A stretch of DNA of 64,000 bases, taken from contig DF237128.1 in NCBI GenBank assembly GCA_000708835.1, forward strand, positions 1-64,000, in the 5' to 3' direction. A model generated the notes under the pieces. The model worked only from the letters and a program-made list of their open reading frames with translations, had not been told where the DNA came from and did no database searches. The position numbers were made by a program, and so were the translations under genes. Each line of letters opens with the position of its first letter. Position 1 is the stretch's first letter. Source of the DNA: Klebsormidium nitens. Its lineage: Eukaryota > Streptophyta > Klebsormidiophyceae > Klebsormidiales > Klebsormidiaceae. Shown piece after piece: positions 21,636 through 43,387 of the stretch.

Positions 21636-24600
21636 TGCACTGGCCGGTATGTGTACATGGCGGTGTAAGATTTATTACCAGGTACCTTGCATCCTACTAA
21701 ATGAAGAGAGATCACCACAAGACGGTACAGTTCGATTCATATCGAAAGCACTCGAATTGTGATCAAACAATCGTGCTCAGCAGTAGTTGTGTGTATGTTA
21801 GCAACTACGCTGTACATACGGATAGCATGGGTAGAGTTGATTTTTCACGTTGCATTCAACCAACGTTTGTTTGCGCTCGCTGGGCGGTCCGTATTGCAAT
21901 TAGCTGCCCCCTTAAAGTTTGCGACCGACATTCTATGCAGATAGAGATGATTATCAACGTGGCATTCGTTGTTAGGACTCGCGTTTGCCATGCTCCGGCT
22001 TAAAACTACATTGATCGATTGCAATTAGAAATGTTTCATGGGCCCGACCATCATACATAGGCTGTGCCATTGCAGCCTTGCATGATCCCTTCATGTGTAT
22101 AGGTGGTGAGTGAGTCCCTAGATTCTCCTCTATCTACCATACCAGTCGCTTAGGTTTCACTACTTCATATGCAATGTTCACTACTTCATATGCAATCTAC
22201 ATACACTTCGATTCACACACGGACCGCACATGATTGCTGCGAACTAGAAGTGGCCGACAAAAGCGCGCCTCTTGATAAGAGGCTGCAGGTTGTACGAATT
22301 CTTTGCTGGCCGCAATACTTGGAGGCGGGCGGAGCTCCCGGGGGCGACCTGGAGCGCGCTCGCGTCGACAATCAGCGCCCATTTGCACAGAAGCCGGAAA
22401 CCTTTGTTCTACAACGTCAATCTGGTTGCTGAACGAGCCACTTTTATCAAGTCGTTGTTGAACAGCCAATCAAGCGGCCGCAAAGCAATCACAATGAATC
22501 AAGCTATATAATACGTCGCCATTTCTTTCAATCAGAAACTGGGTTTAAATAAGGGACGCTCGCACGTGATTGACAGCGAAGTTAGCAAGTCACCTGAGCC
22601 AAAAACTACAAAACAGAGAAAGCCGCCGTCAAGAAGACTAACACTAATAACGGACCACAGAACAACAGAAGGAGACTTCAAAAGAGGCTCCAGCCGTACG
22701 GACCCTGGTTGATTGGGCATCTGGCGAATTTCAAGGGTATATGACATAATTGGGCAAGCCTTGAAGCTGCAAAACGAGGACGAGGACTTTCTCACCAGGA
22801 TGTCACGTACTACGAACTTTGTCGAAAGAAAGGCCACTATCTGAACACGGGCCTGGGGCCAAACGATTGCATGTCGAAAAACGTTACTCAAGTCGTCAAG
22901 AAAAAGAGAACACTTTAGCCAATGTCCCAAAAGGGAAGCCCGATTCTGAGTCGCCAGCCTAGATAGAATACTTGACGCAGTTTAGATCTGTGGATTCCGG
23001 ATGCTGCCGAACGAGATTGAGGAGCTCATCAAACCAACGACGTCAACGCTCAGATGGTCGACAAGGAACCGCGGCAAAAATATACAGACTAACGAGATTT
23101 CAGATGTACCAAGGACGCGCCCGCAAAAGCACTCCCTACCCGGTCGATGAGGGCGGTTTCAACGCAGCGCGCCCCGGTACACCGGTACAGCCTAGCGGGG
23201 CTGACACCGATCGAGCTGACCCAGTATGGCGCCAACTGGCAGTGGGAAAAGGAGAGAGGGAAACAAAGTGGCCGATTGCCGCTAGCACATGTACAACCTC
23301 TGCTCGATGTGGGACTCAACACCAGTCTGCACCACCAGCGTCAGGAATTTCAGCTGAGCAAGAGTTTGGACCGGTGAGCAGCTTGTCACAGGTGCAGCCG
23401 CATCGCGGAGAAAAAATCGAAACATTGCTGATCGCCGAACCTGATTACAGATCATTTGGACCGAACGGCCCCAAGAGGGCGGGAATGCTCAGGAAGACGG
23501 CGAGTCGTCAAGGAGTCGTCATCCGTAACGCAGCTGAGACAGATCGGAAAGCTGGAGGTTCATTTCGCCCGATACTGCCAAGGAAGAGACGATCGCGGCG
23601 CTCACCCGGATTGCAAGCTGACTCGGTGGACTCCTTCTACTAGATTGACCCCTTGACGGACAGCCGGGCCTAGCATCATAGCATACTAAATGTCTGTGAC
23701 AGCGGGGCAAACGTTGGAAGATAAGCTACGAGCGCTCGAGCGGACAACGATTGACGGAAAAGTAAACGTAGACGGCCAAACTCACTGGCGGCACAGCGGA
23801 TCGGCAGATTATCAGCCGGCGAGATCGCGGGATGGATTGACATCCAAGTTGATGTGTTGATGGTTCCTTTCATCACTGTAGACTCGTCTAGAACTTGGAA
23901 TACAATCTGACGGCGTCAGATCTAGGCCTCGACGTCACCAGCCCATATTCTCATATTCCAAACGGGTTCTCGGGTTCTAAACAAGTTACTATTTCTGGTG
24001 CTGGTGCAGCACCAGGCCGGCCGCCCTGCAGCCGCAAGCTCGCCGCGGCCGCCAGCGCGCGGGCCACCGTCCCTGCGCGGGCTGCGCGACGCGCACGGTC
24101 TAATTCGCAGCCAGGTGTCGTTGTACGGAACCAGTTTCGAGTTTCCGCCCAATCGGATGCCAGCTCTGGAGATTCTCTCCCTGCTTGGGTACCAGGCTAG
24201 TCCGATTTTGTTCTTCAACCTGAGGTCCCGAGTGCAGTGGCATGCACACAAGCCGGGCAGTACATACGGCCATACCGTACTGCATGCAAGGTATGAGGCC
24301 TCTACCTATGTATGTACGTCAGCGTCGGCATCAGCACCCCTCCCTTCAGAGCAATTCGCCGAGCCGCGCGGTCTGCTCTTGGATATTGTAATAGGTAGGC
24401 ACCTCAGACACAAGGGCCTGATCAGATTCCCCAGAACTTTTGAAATAGGTAGACCAGATAGAAGTCGAACCAGCTTAATTTGGGTCCTCGGAATCACTCG
24501 CTCGCCAAGTGATTGCTTCAAACAACATTATTGTGGATCCGGCATTTGCTAAAACAACGCAAGCCTTGAAATACCTGTTGCACCATCTAATCTGGTGCGC

Positions 24601-24664
24601 TGAGCTGTTTGCATTGCTAGTTTGCGAGTTGCACCCAGCTTGTTGAGCTCGTGAAGCTGCAACC
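21636..24664. other. Intergenic DNA, about 3 kb
   Basis: The longest gap. 21700-22080 is AT-richer with gatc/catg words. 22156-22197 holds a tandem repeat. 22972-23643 has a 223-codon open frame that I do not trust. 24000-24110 is a short very GC-rich patch. The last 200 bp are presumably the promoter of the DJ-1 family gene. Confidence 0.4.
22156..22197. repeat. 21-bp tandem repeat, two units
   Basis: Units 22156-22176 and 22177-22197 (ttcactacttcatatgcaat plus one base) are identical except for the last base. They are in intergenic DNA with no obvious function. Confidence 0.85.
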
Positions 24665-26471
24665 ATGGCAGCCGCGGCAGCTGAGACCTTGAACACGACG
24701 GCGCACCACAACAAGGGCAAAGTGCTGGTGGGCATGAGCAGTGCCGATTACATCCGCACGAGCGACAACAAGAAACATGCGACAGGCTTCTTCTTGAGGG
24801 AGCTCGGGCGGCCGCTGATCAAGCTCCTGGAGGCAGGGTATGATGTGGAGGTAGGTCCGGGGGGCAAGGCCAAAGTGGAGCCATTTTTCCTCTCAAATTG
24901 GGACGCTGATTGCTCGCTAGCGACAGCTTGTGCAGAAAGGTCTGGGCTTTGTATCGACAATGTCAGCGGCATGTCTGACAGGAAGCTGTGCTATGCATGC
25001 AAGCAGCATAGCTCAGATGACAGGGTTGAGCTTGCTGATCTTGGAAAGTAAGATGGAGCAGGGGTCGTGTTTTGCCTGAGATATTCTACGGAGTGTAGCT
25101 CGCGAGTGCAACTGACTTACTTTTAGTAGAATCTGCGCCAAGATTGGTGTTGTATGGTTTGCATGCAAAAGTGGCCCACCACAGTGGGATAGACAAGTAG
25201 CATCCTTTTTGAGGAGTTATGCGAGCTCTGCTTTGGGTTGCTGTGCCACAAGCTCTGAAAGTTCAAGACTTGCATATGCAACCCGACAGGTGAGAAATCT
25301 TGTGGGACCACTGCGTTGACTTCGTAGTTTCACCAGCTCATGTTTCAGTTACTTACCTACGTAAAATTATGTGAGATATTTTATCTTCCGATTGTTGCAG
25401 TTTGCCAACCCCCAGGGCAACCCGCCCGCCTTGGACCCCATGAGTGACAACAAGATCTGGTTCCCCATGTCTTTGGGAGCGGAGAAAGAGCACGAGAAGC
25501 AGCTGCTCGAGCGGCTGGGGGTGGAGAAGAACTTCAAGAACCCGCGCCGATTTGCTGATATTGGCGACCAGGAGCTGGTGGGATATGCGGGCATCTTCTT
25601 GCCGGGGGGTCATGCGCCCATGACGGACCTGTGGAACGACAAGGATCTGGGCCGCATCCTCATGCACTTCCACAACAGGAGCAAGCCCACAGGTGAATGC
25701 GGGCAGGGGGGGGGGGCCTTGTCGTTGCTTGTGCATCAAGGTCTCAGTTTTTGTACACGTCAACGACCTGAAGCGTTGCAACAAAGTCACTGAGGATAGA
25801 GTAGTTTCTGTGCTCGAATGAGCCGCTTCTGATAGTGAGTGTTCTCTGCAGGCATCATCTGTCATGCCCCGGTTGCCCTCTTATCGACGACGCTGGTACA
25901 GCCAAAACCCTGGACATATGAGGGCTATCAGATGACGTGCTACAGCAATGCAGAGGAGAAGATGAACGAAATGCTGTGGCGCTCCAGTCTGCAGTTCAAG
26001 GTGAAGCCTATTACAATTCGGACGTGTTTCCTTGATATCTCATCGCAAACTTTTGGCGCAGCTAAGATCATGAGCAGCCTCAATCCGCCCTTGGTCAAAG
26101 TTTTGATGTCTGCAATAACCATTTAACGAGGTTAACTCCATTTAAACTGCCAGACAAGCGGTTGTTCCTCAACGAACAGCTCTGTGGAAATTTCGCAAGA
26201 TTTGGAAACTATGGTGCAGTCAACATCCAGACCGGGTGACCTTTGCAAAATTGCAATCGATCCTGACGGCTCTTTCTGTGATTAGGCTGAGGATGCTCTG
26301 CGGAACAGCGGCGCCATCATGAAGGAGGCGCTGCCAATGATGCCCAATGTGGTGGAGGACAGGGAGCTCATCACAGGACAGGGGCCCACCTCAGCGGACC
26401 GCCTCGGCGACGCCCTGGTCAAGGCGTTGGATCAGAGCTTGGGAGCTGTTCAAGGTCTAGCAGGGGCGTGA
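24665..26471 (+). CDS. DJ-1/PfpI superfamily protein (Hsp31/glyoxalase III-like)
   Basis: Four exons join in phase into 270 aa: 24665-24850, 25401-25692, 25852-26000, 26286-26471. It opens after a short Ala-rich lead with GKVLVGMSSADYIRTSD and LGRPLIKLLEAGYDVE. GIFLPGGHAPMTDLWND follows, and then the nucleophile elbow TGIICHAPVALLST with Cys at about residue 163. It closes with VVEDRELITGQGPTSADRLG, the usual C-terminal signature of Hsp31-type members. Members of this superfamily act as glutathione-independent glyoxalases, deglycase-like enzymes or chaperones; which applies here cannot be read from sequence. The Cys and the following His are intact, so it should be catalytically competent. 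No transit peptide or membrane segment is obvious, so a cytosolic location is likely. Confidence 0.9.
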
Positions 26472-28258
26472 GCGTGGCCATGTACAACTGGACACCGACC
26501 CAAGGCAAATACTCGAGGTCTTTTTGATGGTGGAAGTTGTAGAATATGATTCGATACGCTTTTCCTTAAATCATTAATGTCACCATTTTGATTGTATGAA
26601 GGATTTTGGAGTGCAGGCTGGCCTCTGGCTGGATGAGTTATGCGATGGAAACGGTTTTTTCCAAAGCAAGAGGATCTACAAACGAGGATCTATAATCCGA
26701 ACATAATCTATGTATAATTTATACGATCGAGAATAGAGTAACATAGCAAGAATCGTTGATTAGTAATATAGGTCTGCTCAGATTTTGGCCTGTCTTTAAG
26801 TGCGACTTTGAGCTTTGCTTTTTGGCCAGCTCGACTCGGAATCTTGTTCTTATCTGTATTTAGATTCATAACTGTCTCGAAAATGCTGTTCTAAGAGTGC
26901 AATCTGCTCAATGTGCGCTGTCTATCCAAACATCGGTTACACTCCATTTCCAATATCATGCTGCCTGTTGATTGGTGAACATTAGTAGCTCCGTGCATGT
27001 CCCGAGTGACGGTACCTAGGCAAAGACGATGCAGCTTGCCCAAATCGACAATTCAAATAATGGCTTACCCTATATGGACTATAGCAAAGATTCACCTCGC
27101 ACCCGGGCATATGTACTTGAAGTATCGTTGGCCAAATCCACAGTAGACTTTGTGAAAGGAGCAGGCCAACCCCTCCGACCGTCTAGGTCCTATAGAGAAA
27201 GTTGCAAATTTCCGGATTGAACCAGCGGACCTTCGCACCGACCACAACGGGAGGCCACGTGGCAGTTGCATCGAACTGCACATAGCCAACCGAGCTAGCC
27301 GAGCGCGCAGAAGGATAAGCCGAAGTCACCACTCGAATATATGCGTACTCGGAGATAGGGGAGATAAGGAGTTGAAAGCTTAATGCATAGAGGACAAGTA
27401 TGCAGTTGGTAAACTTATTCTTGCATCTAGCTTTGGAGAAAAGAGCTAGCATGTTGTAGAACAATTGATCGTCGACTTAGCCGATCGCGGCTCCGAAACG
27501 ACCAATAAATTAATAACACTAGTAACTCGAGCTGCTATTTCTGGTTGCAAGAAAGCTGATTCTTGTGCCATTCCTCTGGTGAGCTCATCTAGCTGCGCCT
27601 TACGACATGTCTCATTATATAGGCGCATTAACTGCCTGTTGCGCAACCAGTGTATTTTCGTCATGGATGACTCGTTGTTATGAACCATGCAGTACTGCCC
27701 ATTTTCTCCATATGTGATCGCATGCAATCTTTTCTCCGTCTGCCGTAATGTACCGCATGGACCATGCTAGCTGGCCCGTCGTACTGTATGCACTTTCGCA
27801 AGATGGTGTGTATTTGAATGCATTGCTTCTATGTTGAAGGATGTAAGCCATTTGGATCTCATTGAACACTACCCATGTGCCCGACTCGGATAATTACTGA
27901 TGACGGCCTATTTGGTCGCTTGTGCGCAGATTGCGAAGCTGCGAAAACTCACGCCCAGAGCACCGGAGGCAACCAGACCAGATGATTCGGCTCGCAAGGG
28001 AATAGGCGCGAACATATCGTGACGAGATACAGGGAGTAACCCCCTGGACAACATGCCCGGCGTCTCTCATTTGCCCTGATCAAGCACTACGGCCGGAATG
28101 CATAGCAGCGCAACCATCTGGAAGACGGGGATATGCACTGTGATTCGGCAGGGTGCTTCCATTGCCGCCAACGAAGACAGAGCAACCAGTTGGACAGATC
28201 AACGCGAGCAAGACAAGCGTGCAACATTCATTACATAAATCCTAGTACAGTACAGTGC
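26472..28258. other. Intergenic DNA between convergent genes
   Basis: No exon supported on either strand. 26650-27900 is AT-richer with scattered gatc/catg words. Possible decayed mobile DNA, but no identifiable remnant. Confidence 0.45.
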
Positions 28259-31200
28259 TCAGGCGTCCTGTCTCTTGGCTCTGTAGTACTCGGGGGCCTC
28301 CTTCAACCCTCTGGCGTGCAGCTCCGCCAGCTCTTGCGTCGTGAGCAGGCGCTGCCACTTTGGAGCCGGGGGGCACTCGAGAGACCGTAGCCGTTCGATC
28401 TCGGCCGCCATGCTCCCCGCGTCCACTCCTTGCACCATCAACTTGGCGGCCAGAAGCTTGCTGTCGGCTGCCCACCGCTTTCGGAAAGCCTGAACGCACA
28501 CGTTACCAAGGTTCGCAATTCTGCGGTGGCTCCTGGCTCATCACTGCCCAAAGGCCGCATTCGATGCTAACGATGGGATTCCGGCTTCGTGAGCTGTGAA
28601 ATCTATAGCTTTGACTGGTAGCCGAAAGACAGCCTACGCTCCACACGACAAGTCGTGGCAATACTGTTAGAACCTGTACAGCACGTTACTTTCCGGCCCC
28701 ACTGCGACAGCTTCCAGCGATGATCTGATATAGCAAGTTGGAAGGAGCGCAGCGTACCTGAAGCGCAAGCTGATGGGCCCGCATGCGCTCGCCAAACCGT
28801 CGTCTCTCCTCTTCGATGTATGTGACCGCAACCTGCATTTTGACGGCCCTGCAGAGCAGCAGCGAAACTCAGGTCAGTCCAGTCCAGAACTTCATCTAAC
28901 CGACACCCTACGCGAAAAGAAAGTTAATCAAACATTGCCTATCCCTAACAGCAAATCTGGAAAGCAACCAATATCCCGCTTAAGAAGGTATCAGGAACCA
29001 TGCACCAAGTACGACCCTACCTACAAGCAGCCAGCCACTACAAGACCACGATTCGTCCGCGGCAGAAACCCCAGCAGATCAAGTCGATCAGAATGGTCTT
29101 GTATCCCGTATGCTTGCAATACTGAACAGCCGCAAGAAGCGGACAACTTCCTCGAGCCTCCGCGTCGTCTCGACCTCACCGTGGGATGGTCACTCCCACA
29201 TAGGCGTCCGCCTGCTTCTCTGGCCCGGCCTTGCTCTCCGCAGCAGCCACGGGCCCCTCCTTGACGCTCCCGCCCTTGCCGTCCTTCGAGCCGCCTTTGC
29301 CGGCCGCTTCCCCTCCCTCGAAATGCACTCGCGCCGCCTTTCTGCGCAGAATCAAAGGAACGAACGGGCTCTTAGTACGGGCGCTGATTGCGTGCAGTGG
29401 TTCTTAAATTAGTAGTTTACACTCGTTTGCACTCGTGCCTTTTGCTATGGAGCTTCGATCGTCCCTCAAACTTCAAGAGCGATGCGCAATGCGGAGAGCC
29501 GACCAGAGCCCGCCGTATGGTGCCAGGCTGCGACGGCCCGCGGGCGTGCGCTCTCACCGTTTGCCTTTGGTCGCGACCTGTGCGTGCAGCGTGAGGTCCC
29601 TCTCGTACTTCTCCCACAGCTCGCACACCAGCACCTGTCGCGCCGCGCTCACCGCGCAGTGGTCCTTGAGGCACCGCTGCAGCAGCACACCCGCACAAGC
29701 GTCAAAAGGCACCTCGATAAGGATCTTTGACTCAAACAGGACCGCCTTCACCTCTGAGACACTCAGCGGCGCTCCTCTCGCAGAAGCATAGGGTGAGGCT
29801 TCAGAATATTCGTCATGGTATTGTGACGCTTGTCCTGGTCGAAGAACGAGGCAGCCTGAGGTAGGCGGCCTCGGCGTTTCGGGCTGGTGGTCACCTGGAT
29901 GAGGACCACTTTGCTGCGGAAGGCGCGGAAGGCCGCCGCCACCATGTTCGCCTTGCTCACTTGCCGCAAGAAGCTCAGGATCGCGCCCGCATTCCGCTGG
30001 CGAGCCCGTATGCCGTGCACGAACGCCCAACGGCGAAAATTGCTGCAGAGCACCGAAGTAGGGCCAGTCATTCAGAGCACCTGCCAGCCTGGCCAAAAGC
30101 ACGCAAGAGTACTTCGAGAAAGCGCGTAGACGATCGTGACAAGCAAGGCGGGCGTTAAATTCATGTGGGCCCTCGCTGGGAAAAGCGAGGGCGCTCACCG
30201 TTGAATAAGAAGAGCACTCTGATTCCTGCGCTCTTGGCGCCTCATAACGAGGCCAGCCCGATACCACGTCTGGATCGTCCGCGCAGCCCGCACCATGCGG
30301 TGGCGCTTGAACTCCAGCACTCGGTGCTCCTGTTCCAAGGCACAGCCAGGCGGGTCAGGCAAGCGAGCGCAGCAACGGTGGGCAGAAAATCACTTATCAT
30401 AATCGACACTCATGGCGATTCACGGCAAACCTGGCTCCAATGGTTCTCAGCCCTGTTCACTTGCCTGCACCCTCTCCCCCAGGAGGCTCAGCCGGCTGAT
30501 GAGAGCCACGAGAGTCAACCACGCTTTCGACGTTGCCTCCTGTCTCTCTCGCGTCTGCCGTTTCCGCCGTTGTTCCTCGCTCTCCTGCAGCACTCGACAC
30601 AAGTTTGAGCGCATCTCCTGGTTGTCCTCGCGAAGCTTCCATTCACAGCAAGCGACACAGAGAGAGCCTTTTGCAAGGAAGAGTTCAAACATACTGCTCT
30701 CCACATACCCAGCAAATGAAAGTGTCCGAAAGAGGGCCCCCAGCCATGACGACAGGTGACGGGAGCCGGTGCAGCTTATGTTGCCAAGAATTAAGGCCCT
30801 CTTCGTTTGCAGTGCGCACCATCGGTCTTCCCAGAGCAAACGCCATGGCATGGCCGTCGTCGCCTTTGACCGAGCGGGCCACGGTCTGCCGCAGCCGCTC
30901 TTCATGCTCGGCCAGCTGCAGGAGCCGCCGCTCACGCGCGCGCTCTAGCCGCTCCTGCTTCTGGGCCATCTGCTCGTGCAACTGCAGAAACACGCGCACA
31001 ATGCTTTCTGCATTCTGGCTTCGCATTGGCAGCTTCATGTGAAGGGGCACCCTCTGAGCTCGACACTTTGCAATATCCAGTTTTTGGCATTTGAGACAAC
31101 TCCTCAATGATTGAAAAACGGATAGAGGTGAGCCGTTACTTGGTCCTTGTTCGTTACCTTTCTTCGCCGCTCCTCGAGCAGAATGTCTGGACTGAGGTTC

Positions 31201-32837
31201 CGCACTGACTCCTTATTCTTCTCTACGATGCCGTGGAGCTCAGCTAACACGCCCTTCCCTCGGGGATGCTGACTGTCGTAGAACGCTGCGAGAGTCGAAA
31301 GCCAGCTTCAGGATTATAGTTAAGCCATGTCGCTCATGACGAGCAAGAGGCTTCAGCCTCCCCTTCCGATCTGACAGACACCTTTTGAGGTGAAGCATTC
31401 CGGCATTCGACGATGAAAGTACGGGGCCTCCTCAGAGCAGAAGCATTGACACTTGAGAGCCGGTCTCACCTACACGCTCTTCCAAGGCAACCATCTGTTC
31501 CGGGTCAGACCTGTACATGGCCAACCTTGCGCGGAGCTCGTCGGGGATGGCTGCGGGATGTGGCGAGCCAAATGTGAGGCGACAGGGTAGCAGAGCAGCT
31601 GGACCCCGGAGCTGGACGGCTATCTGTCCCCCGGCTATCAATGCGTTTTCATTTCGAAACAGAGGCCAAGCTGACTGTGGCTTAAGGACAGCTCAGCAAG
31701 AAGCGGGGCCAATCCCCAACTTATGCATCTGTCATTGTCATAGATGCTTCTCATCATCAAAGGTCACGATGTTTTCCGGCACACAGCAAACGTGGGGCAT
31801 AAGCTTCAAAGATGGAGTACTCCCCACCTTTCTCCAAGTGTCGTAGTGATGGTGTCAAAAATGACAGGGCGCTCGATGATCTCCCCCTGCCGCGTGCATT
31901 TGAGGCCTCCCAAGCCCCTTCGACTGGATGGCTGCGGGGGGCACCAAACACTGCGAGAATACACAATTGGAGACACGAGTTGAGTGTCCCGTAACTCGTT
32001 GTACTTTGAACGAATTTTCAAGCCCGAGCTAGGCTGCGCATCACATGTCAGAGAAGAGACCCTTGGCAGAGAGGAAACTGTTCTGAGTGTTGAATCAGGA
32101 ACCATTTTTCTGCAAGACCTGGTCTCCTTCAGTGTGCTCGCAGCTCACTCTGGCCAGCTTCAGATGGCCCGGGGCTCTTGCTGCTGTAGTGGTCCAGAGA
32201 AGTAGGCAGGCGGAGGCATCTTTCCAGTGAGGGAAGACGCAGGAAGGTGGCGCCATCAGCTTTTGTCCTGAGCTCAGCTTCTGCTGCCTCCCAGCGGATG
32301 CGGGCCTGTTCTGCTTTCCTGTAAATCTCATAGACCTCAACATCTGCAGCTGCGATTATCTCCTCCAATGCAGCATTTGGTGCTGAGCTGGCATGGCGAA
32401 TGCAACGAAGCTCCAGTTCCTCCAATTGTGCAGTTGCCGGATTCAAATCGAAAGGGTGAACTTTCTTTTGGCTGTCTCCTTGCCCTGCAGACGATGGTGA
32501 TGTAAGACAGCAGCGACATGGAGAGATTATGGGGCTCACTTAGCTGAAAACTAGCTCAAAAGCAAAGCCAAGGTCTCACTGGCTGTCTGAACTTGTGCCT
32601 GAACTACCACCTGAGCTTATGTGATATTAAGTTCACGAGAGTGTCGAATCAAGACTTGACCCATCTGGAGCAGTTGCAGTAGAATAGTGTGTAGCATGAG
32701 CAGGCCACCTTACCATTTGCGCCAATCCCCTCATAGCGGTGCCAAGCAACTGAAGGTGGCATAGGAGAAACTCTTGCAATGCCGGGCAGGGACGACAGCT
32801 CAAAGTTTCTTGCTTTGCCAAATTCAGGACCTGCCAT
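28259..32837 (-). CDS. IQ-motif and coiled-coil protein, function unknown
   Basis: I do not recognise the family. Exons read on the minus strand, approximate except at the ends, are: 32714-32837 (MAGPEFGKARNFELSSL), about 32140-32490, about 31825-31940, about 31450-31580, about 31160-31290, about 30830-31100, about 30450-30640, 30190-30340, about 29890-30050, about 29590-29755, about 29185-29345, about 28757-28860, 28259-28500 ending at TGA. Visible content: LEELELRCIRHAS and Glu/Arg-rich helices; IERPVIFDTITTTLGE; IPDELRARLAMYRSDPEQM; SPDILLEERRRK; a coiled coil with QKQERLERARERRLLQLAEH; an IQ motif TIQTWYRAGLVMRRQ; a second IQ-like stretch with GIRARQRNAGAIL; and EERRRFGERMRAHQLALQ near the end. 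IQ motifs bind calmodulin or myosin light chains; this mixture is common in axonemal and centriolar proteins, but that is only a suggestion. Several internal junctions were not phase-checked. Confidence 0.6.
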
Positions 32838-33726
32838 TGCTTAGGCAGGGTTCGCCCTGCAAACTCTCACTTAGTACCGGTGGTACCTTTAAAAGTGCTT
32901 TACACGTCAATCCAAATCATCCTCGCATCAATAGTATCAGAAGCCTTATCAAGTGATTTGCACAGCTCTCAAGCCAAGAATGCGAACTTCCGGCCTGGCA
33001 TAAAAGCATCCATAGCCTAGCTTCCTTTCTCCCTTCCCCTCTTCTTCTTGCCACCACGGGAACTTGCCAGAATTAGGGTTTTGTCCCTGTTTTGTCAACA
33101 AGACGGGTTTGCAACTCGCAGGTCTGAGCACATGTGCTCAGCTGGGGTTTTCCTAGTAGGTATAATACTATGATTGTCAAGGAGATACGGGCTTCGTTGG
33201 GTAACTTCTCCCGCTGATTATTCAATTTCAAAATTTCACCCGAATTACCGGTTGCAGTTCTATGAGAGGATATACGGAGTGGGCCCCAGAGTTCGATCTT
33301 TTCCAGAATGTATTTCTTCGTCTATCCAGGCAATAAACGTCAATGCTGCACCTGCCTAATATGAGGCTCTGATCAATTTGTCGATCAAAACGAGTGAGCT
33401 GTGTACAGCTGTGTCCAGCGTTTTGCAGCAAACCTCTTGCTGCATGATGAGCGAGATGGGCGCTTGAAGTTGCAACGGGTTGCTAGGAAGGAGCCTAGAC
33501 ATCCTACTATTGGAATACTGGGGAAGTTTTTACTTTCCAGGTTTGGCATCTTCAAATCCTAGCATCTAGCATCTTACAGCACCTTCTATCGTGCCGCCGC
33601 CAGCCGCTTCTCCTGCTGCAATCTCCTCCTGCCACAAGGCCCATGGTCGACTCATACGTCCTGTAGTCCTTCACTGCTTCTCCAAGTCAATTCGGTGAAA
33701 TCTCAATCAGGAAGTACAAGCAAAGC
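32838..33726. promoter_or_regulatory. Presumed shared upstream region of the IQ/coiled-coil gene and UBP12/13
   Basis: These two genes are divergent, 889 bp apart. The region contains one telo-box (33073-33082) and no supported exon. Promoter function is inferred from arrangement. Confidence 0.35.
33073..33082 (-). promoter_or_regulatory. Telo-box (AAACCCTAA on the minus strand)
   Basis: The plus strand reads ttagggtttt. It lies about 235 bp upstream of the IQ/coiled-coil gene start and 645 bp upstream of the ubiquitin protease start. Confidence 0.35.
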
Positions 33727-42070
<8,344 letters not shown>

Positions 42071-43387
42071 GGGATCCGCTTGTTGCAACGGTTGGTAGGT
42101 AGGTAGGTGTCTAAAATACTCGAAGATATCGCTTTGATCTGTGTATTCGCACACTGTGTCTGTGTCTGACTTCGCCTGCACATCATTGGCGGAGAATGGG
42201 CTGCGGCATCGCTAATCTAATCCGGAGGTGATCAGGCAGTGTTGTGCGCATGGATCCTTGCTGATGCTGCAATGTTGGCAACTTTGGTATGTGCATTGGT
42301 TGGCAGCCTGCTATTGCTCTTGGGATAGCTGTGCGAATTTTTGCCGCCTGGCAGCCTCTATGTTAGGAAGCACCAACATTGAAATCCAGGTCACTAGTGC
42401 AGTCAAATTACTAAGGAAGAGTCTCAGGCTCAAGCTAGATATGGGTGGTGCACCGACAGCACTGGCACAGGCCCGTTTGCAGTATCCGACTTCGTTCACA
42501 TGGCTTAGGATAGACGATCGCATATACTGTGCCCATAATATGTCGCAAAGACGGGTGCTATTGAGATTCACACCATGTATATGTACGTATTGCTGCACAC
42601 AATTAGCAGATCTGTGCTAGCTCTATCATACACCTCATGATCAGGTCATGATCTCGAACGGAGATTATTGCCAAGTACAGGATTTACAACTTCTGAGACC
42701 TGTGGGCGCATATGTTGTGTCAAGCTGCGCAATTGTAAATGATGCCGGGAAGAAAGTGCCGACTGATTCTTCTCAATAAGAATAGTCAATGGGTCCTTGG
42801 GACAAAACAATTTGGCAAGTGGACGTTCAATGTCCAGCTCATCTTCTACCCATTCATGGGTGAGTAATTGCATTGTATGCTGTCACAGGGATGACCCGAT
42901 ACCCTGGTCTCCAACATGCCGAGCTTACATGCCTTGGCTCATGGCCTCCCGTCTCTGCAGAATTGGGGGATTGAAAGCATTTGGCAAGATGGCAAGACAA
43001 TTGTGAAGCATGTTTCCCATCAACGTCGGAGCCTTCTTCAGTACTCTGTGGTATCCAGAGATACCATTTGTCTTTATAAGGTTAATCCAGAACAGAATTA
43101 TAGAGATGCTGTAGCCGGATATCAATATTATCTCAAAAACCCATTCTGCTTACTGCAAAGATCTTTTGCAAAAAGAGTCACAGTAACTTGCCCTCTGACG
43201 AGTACTGAAAAATTACCAATGAGAAACATTCGCCACGTAGGCTGGCGGCAGCAGGCAGCTACACTATTGGGCTCCTCCTGCATCTACGAAGTATTTGAAG
43301 TGTCGAGGAGAAGCATTGTGAAAGAGTCCTTCACAGCCCACCTTGGTGTTTCCTAGCAGCTTGTGAAAGCTGCAACTTGTAAGGTCG
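42071..43387. other. Intergenic DNA between convergent genes
   Basis: Between the 3' ends of the ubiquitin protease and FAM32A. No exon, RNA gene or repeat was supported. Confidence 0.45.

Noticed and set aside
22972-23643. A 223-codon open frame on the plus strand
   Set aside because: No recognisable domain. The other two forward frames look equally protein-like over parts of it, and there is no splice context. It is most likely a chance frame or a decayed element; a transcript or database match would be needed.
24000-24110. A very GC-rich patch that looks like an exon
   Set aside because: No frame has conserved content or usable splice sites; it may be a CpG-rich segment upstream of the DJ-1 family gene.
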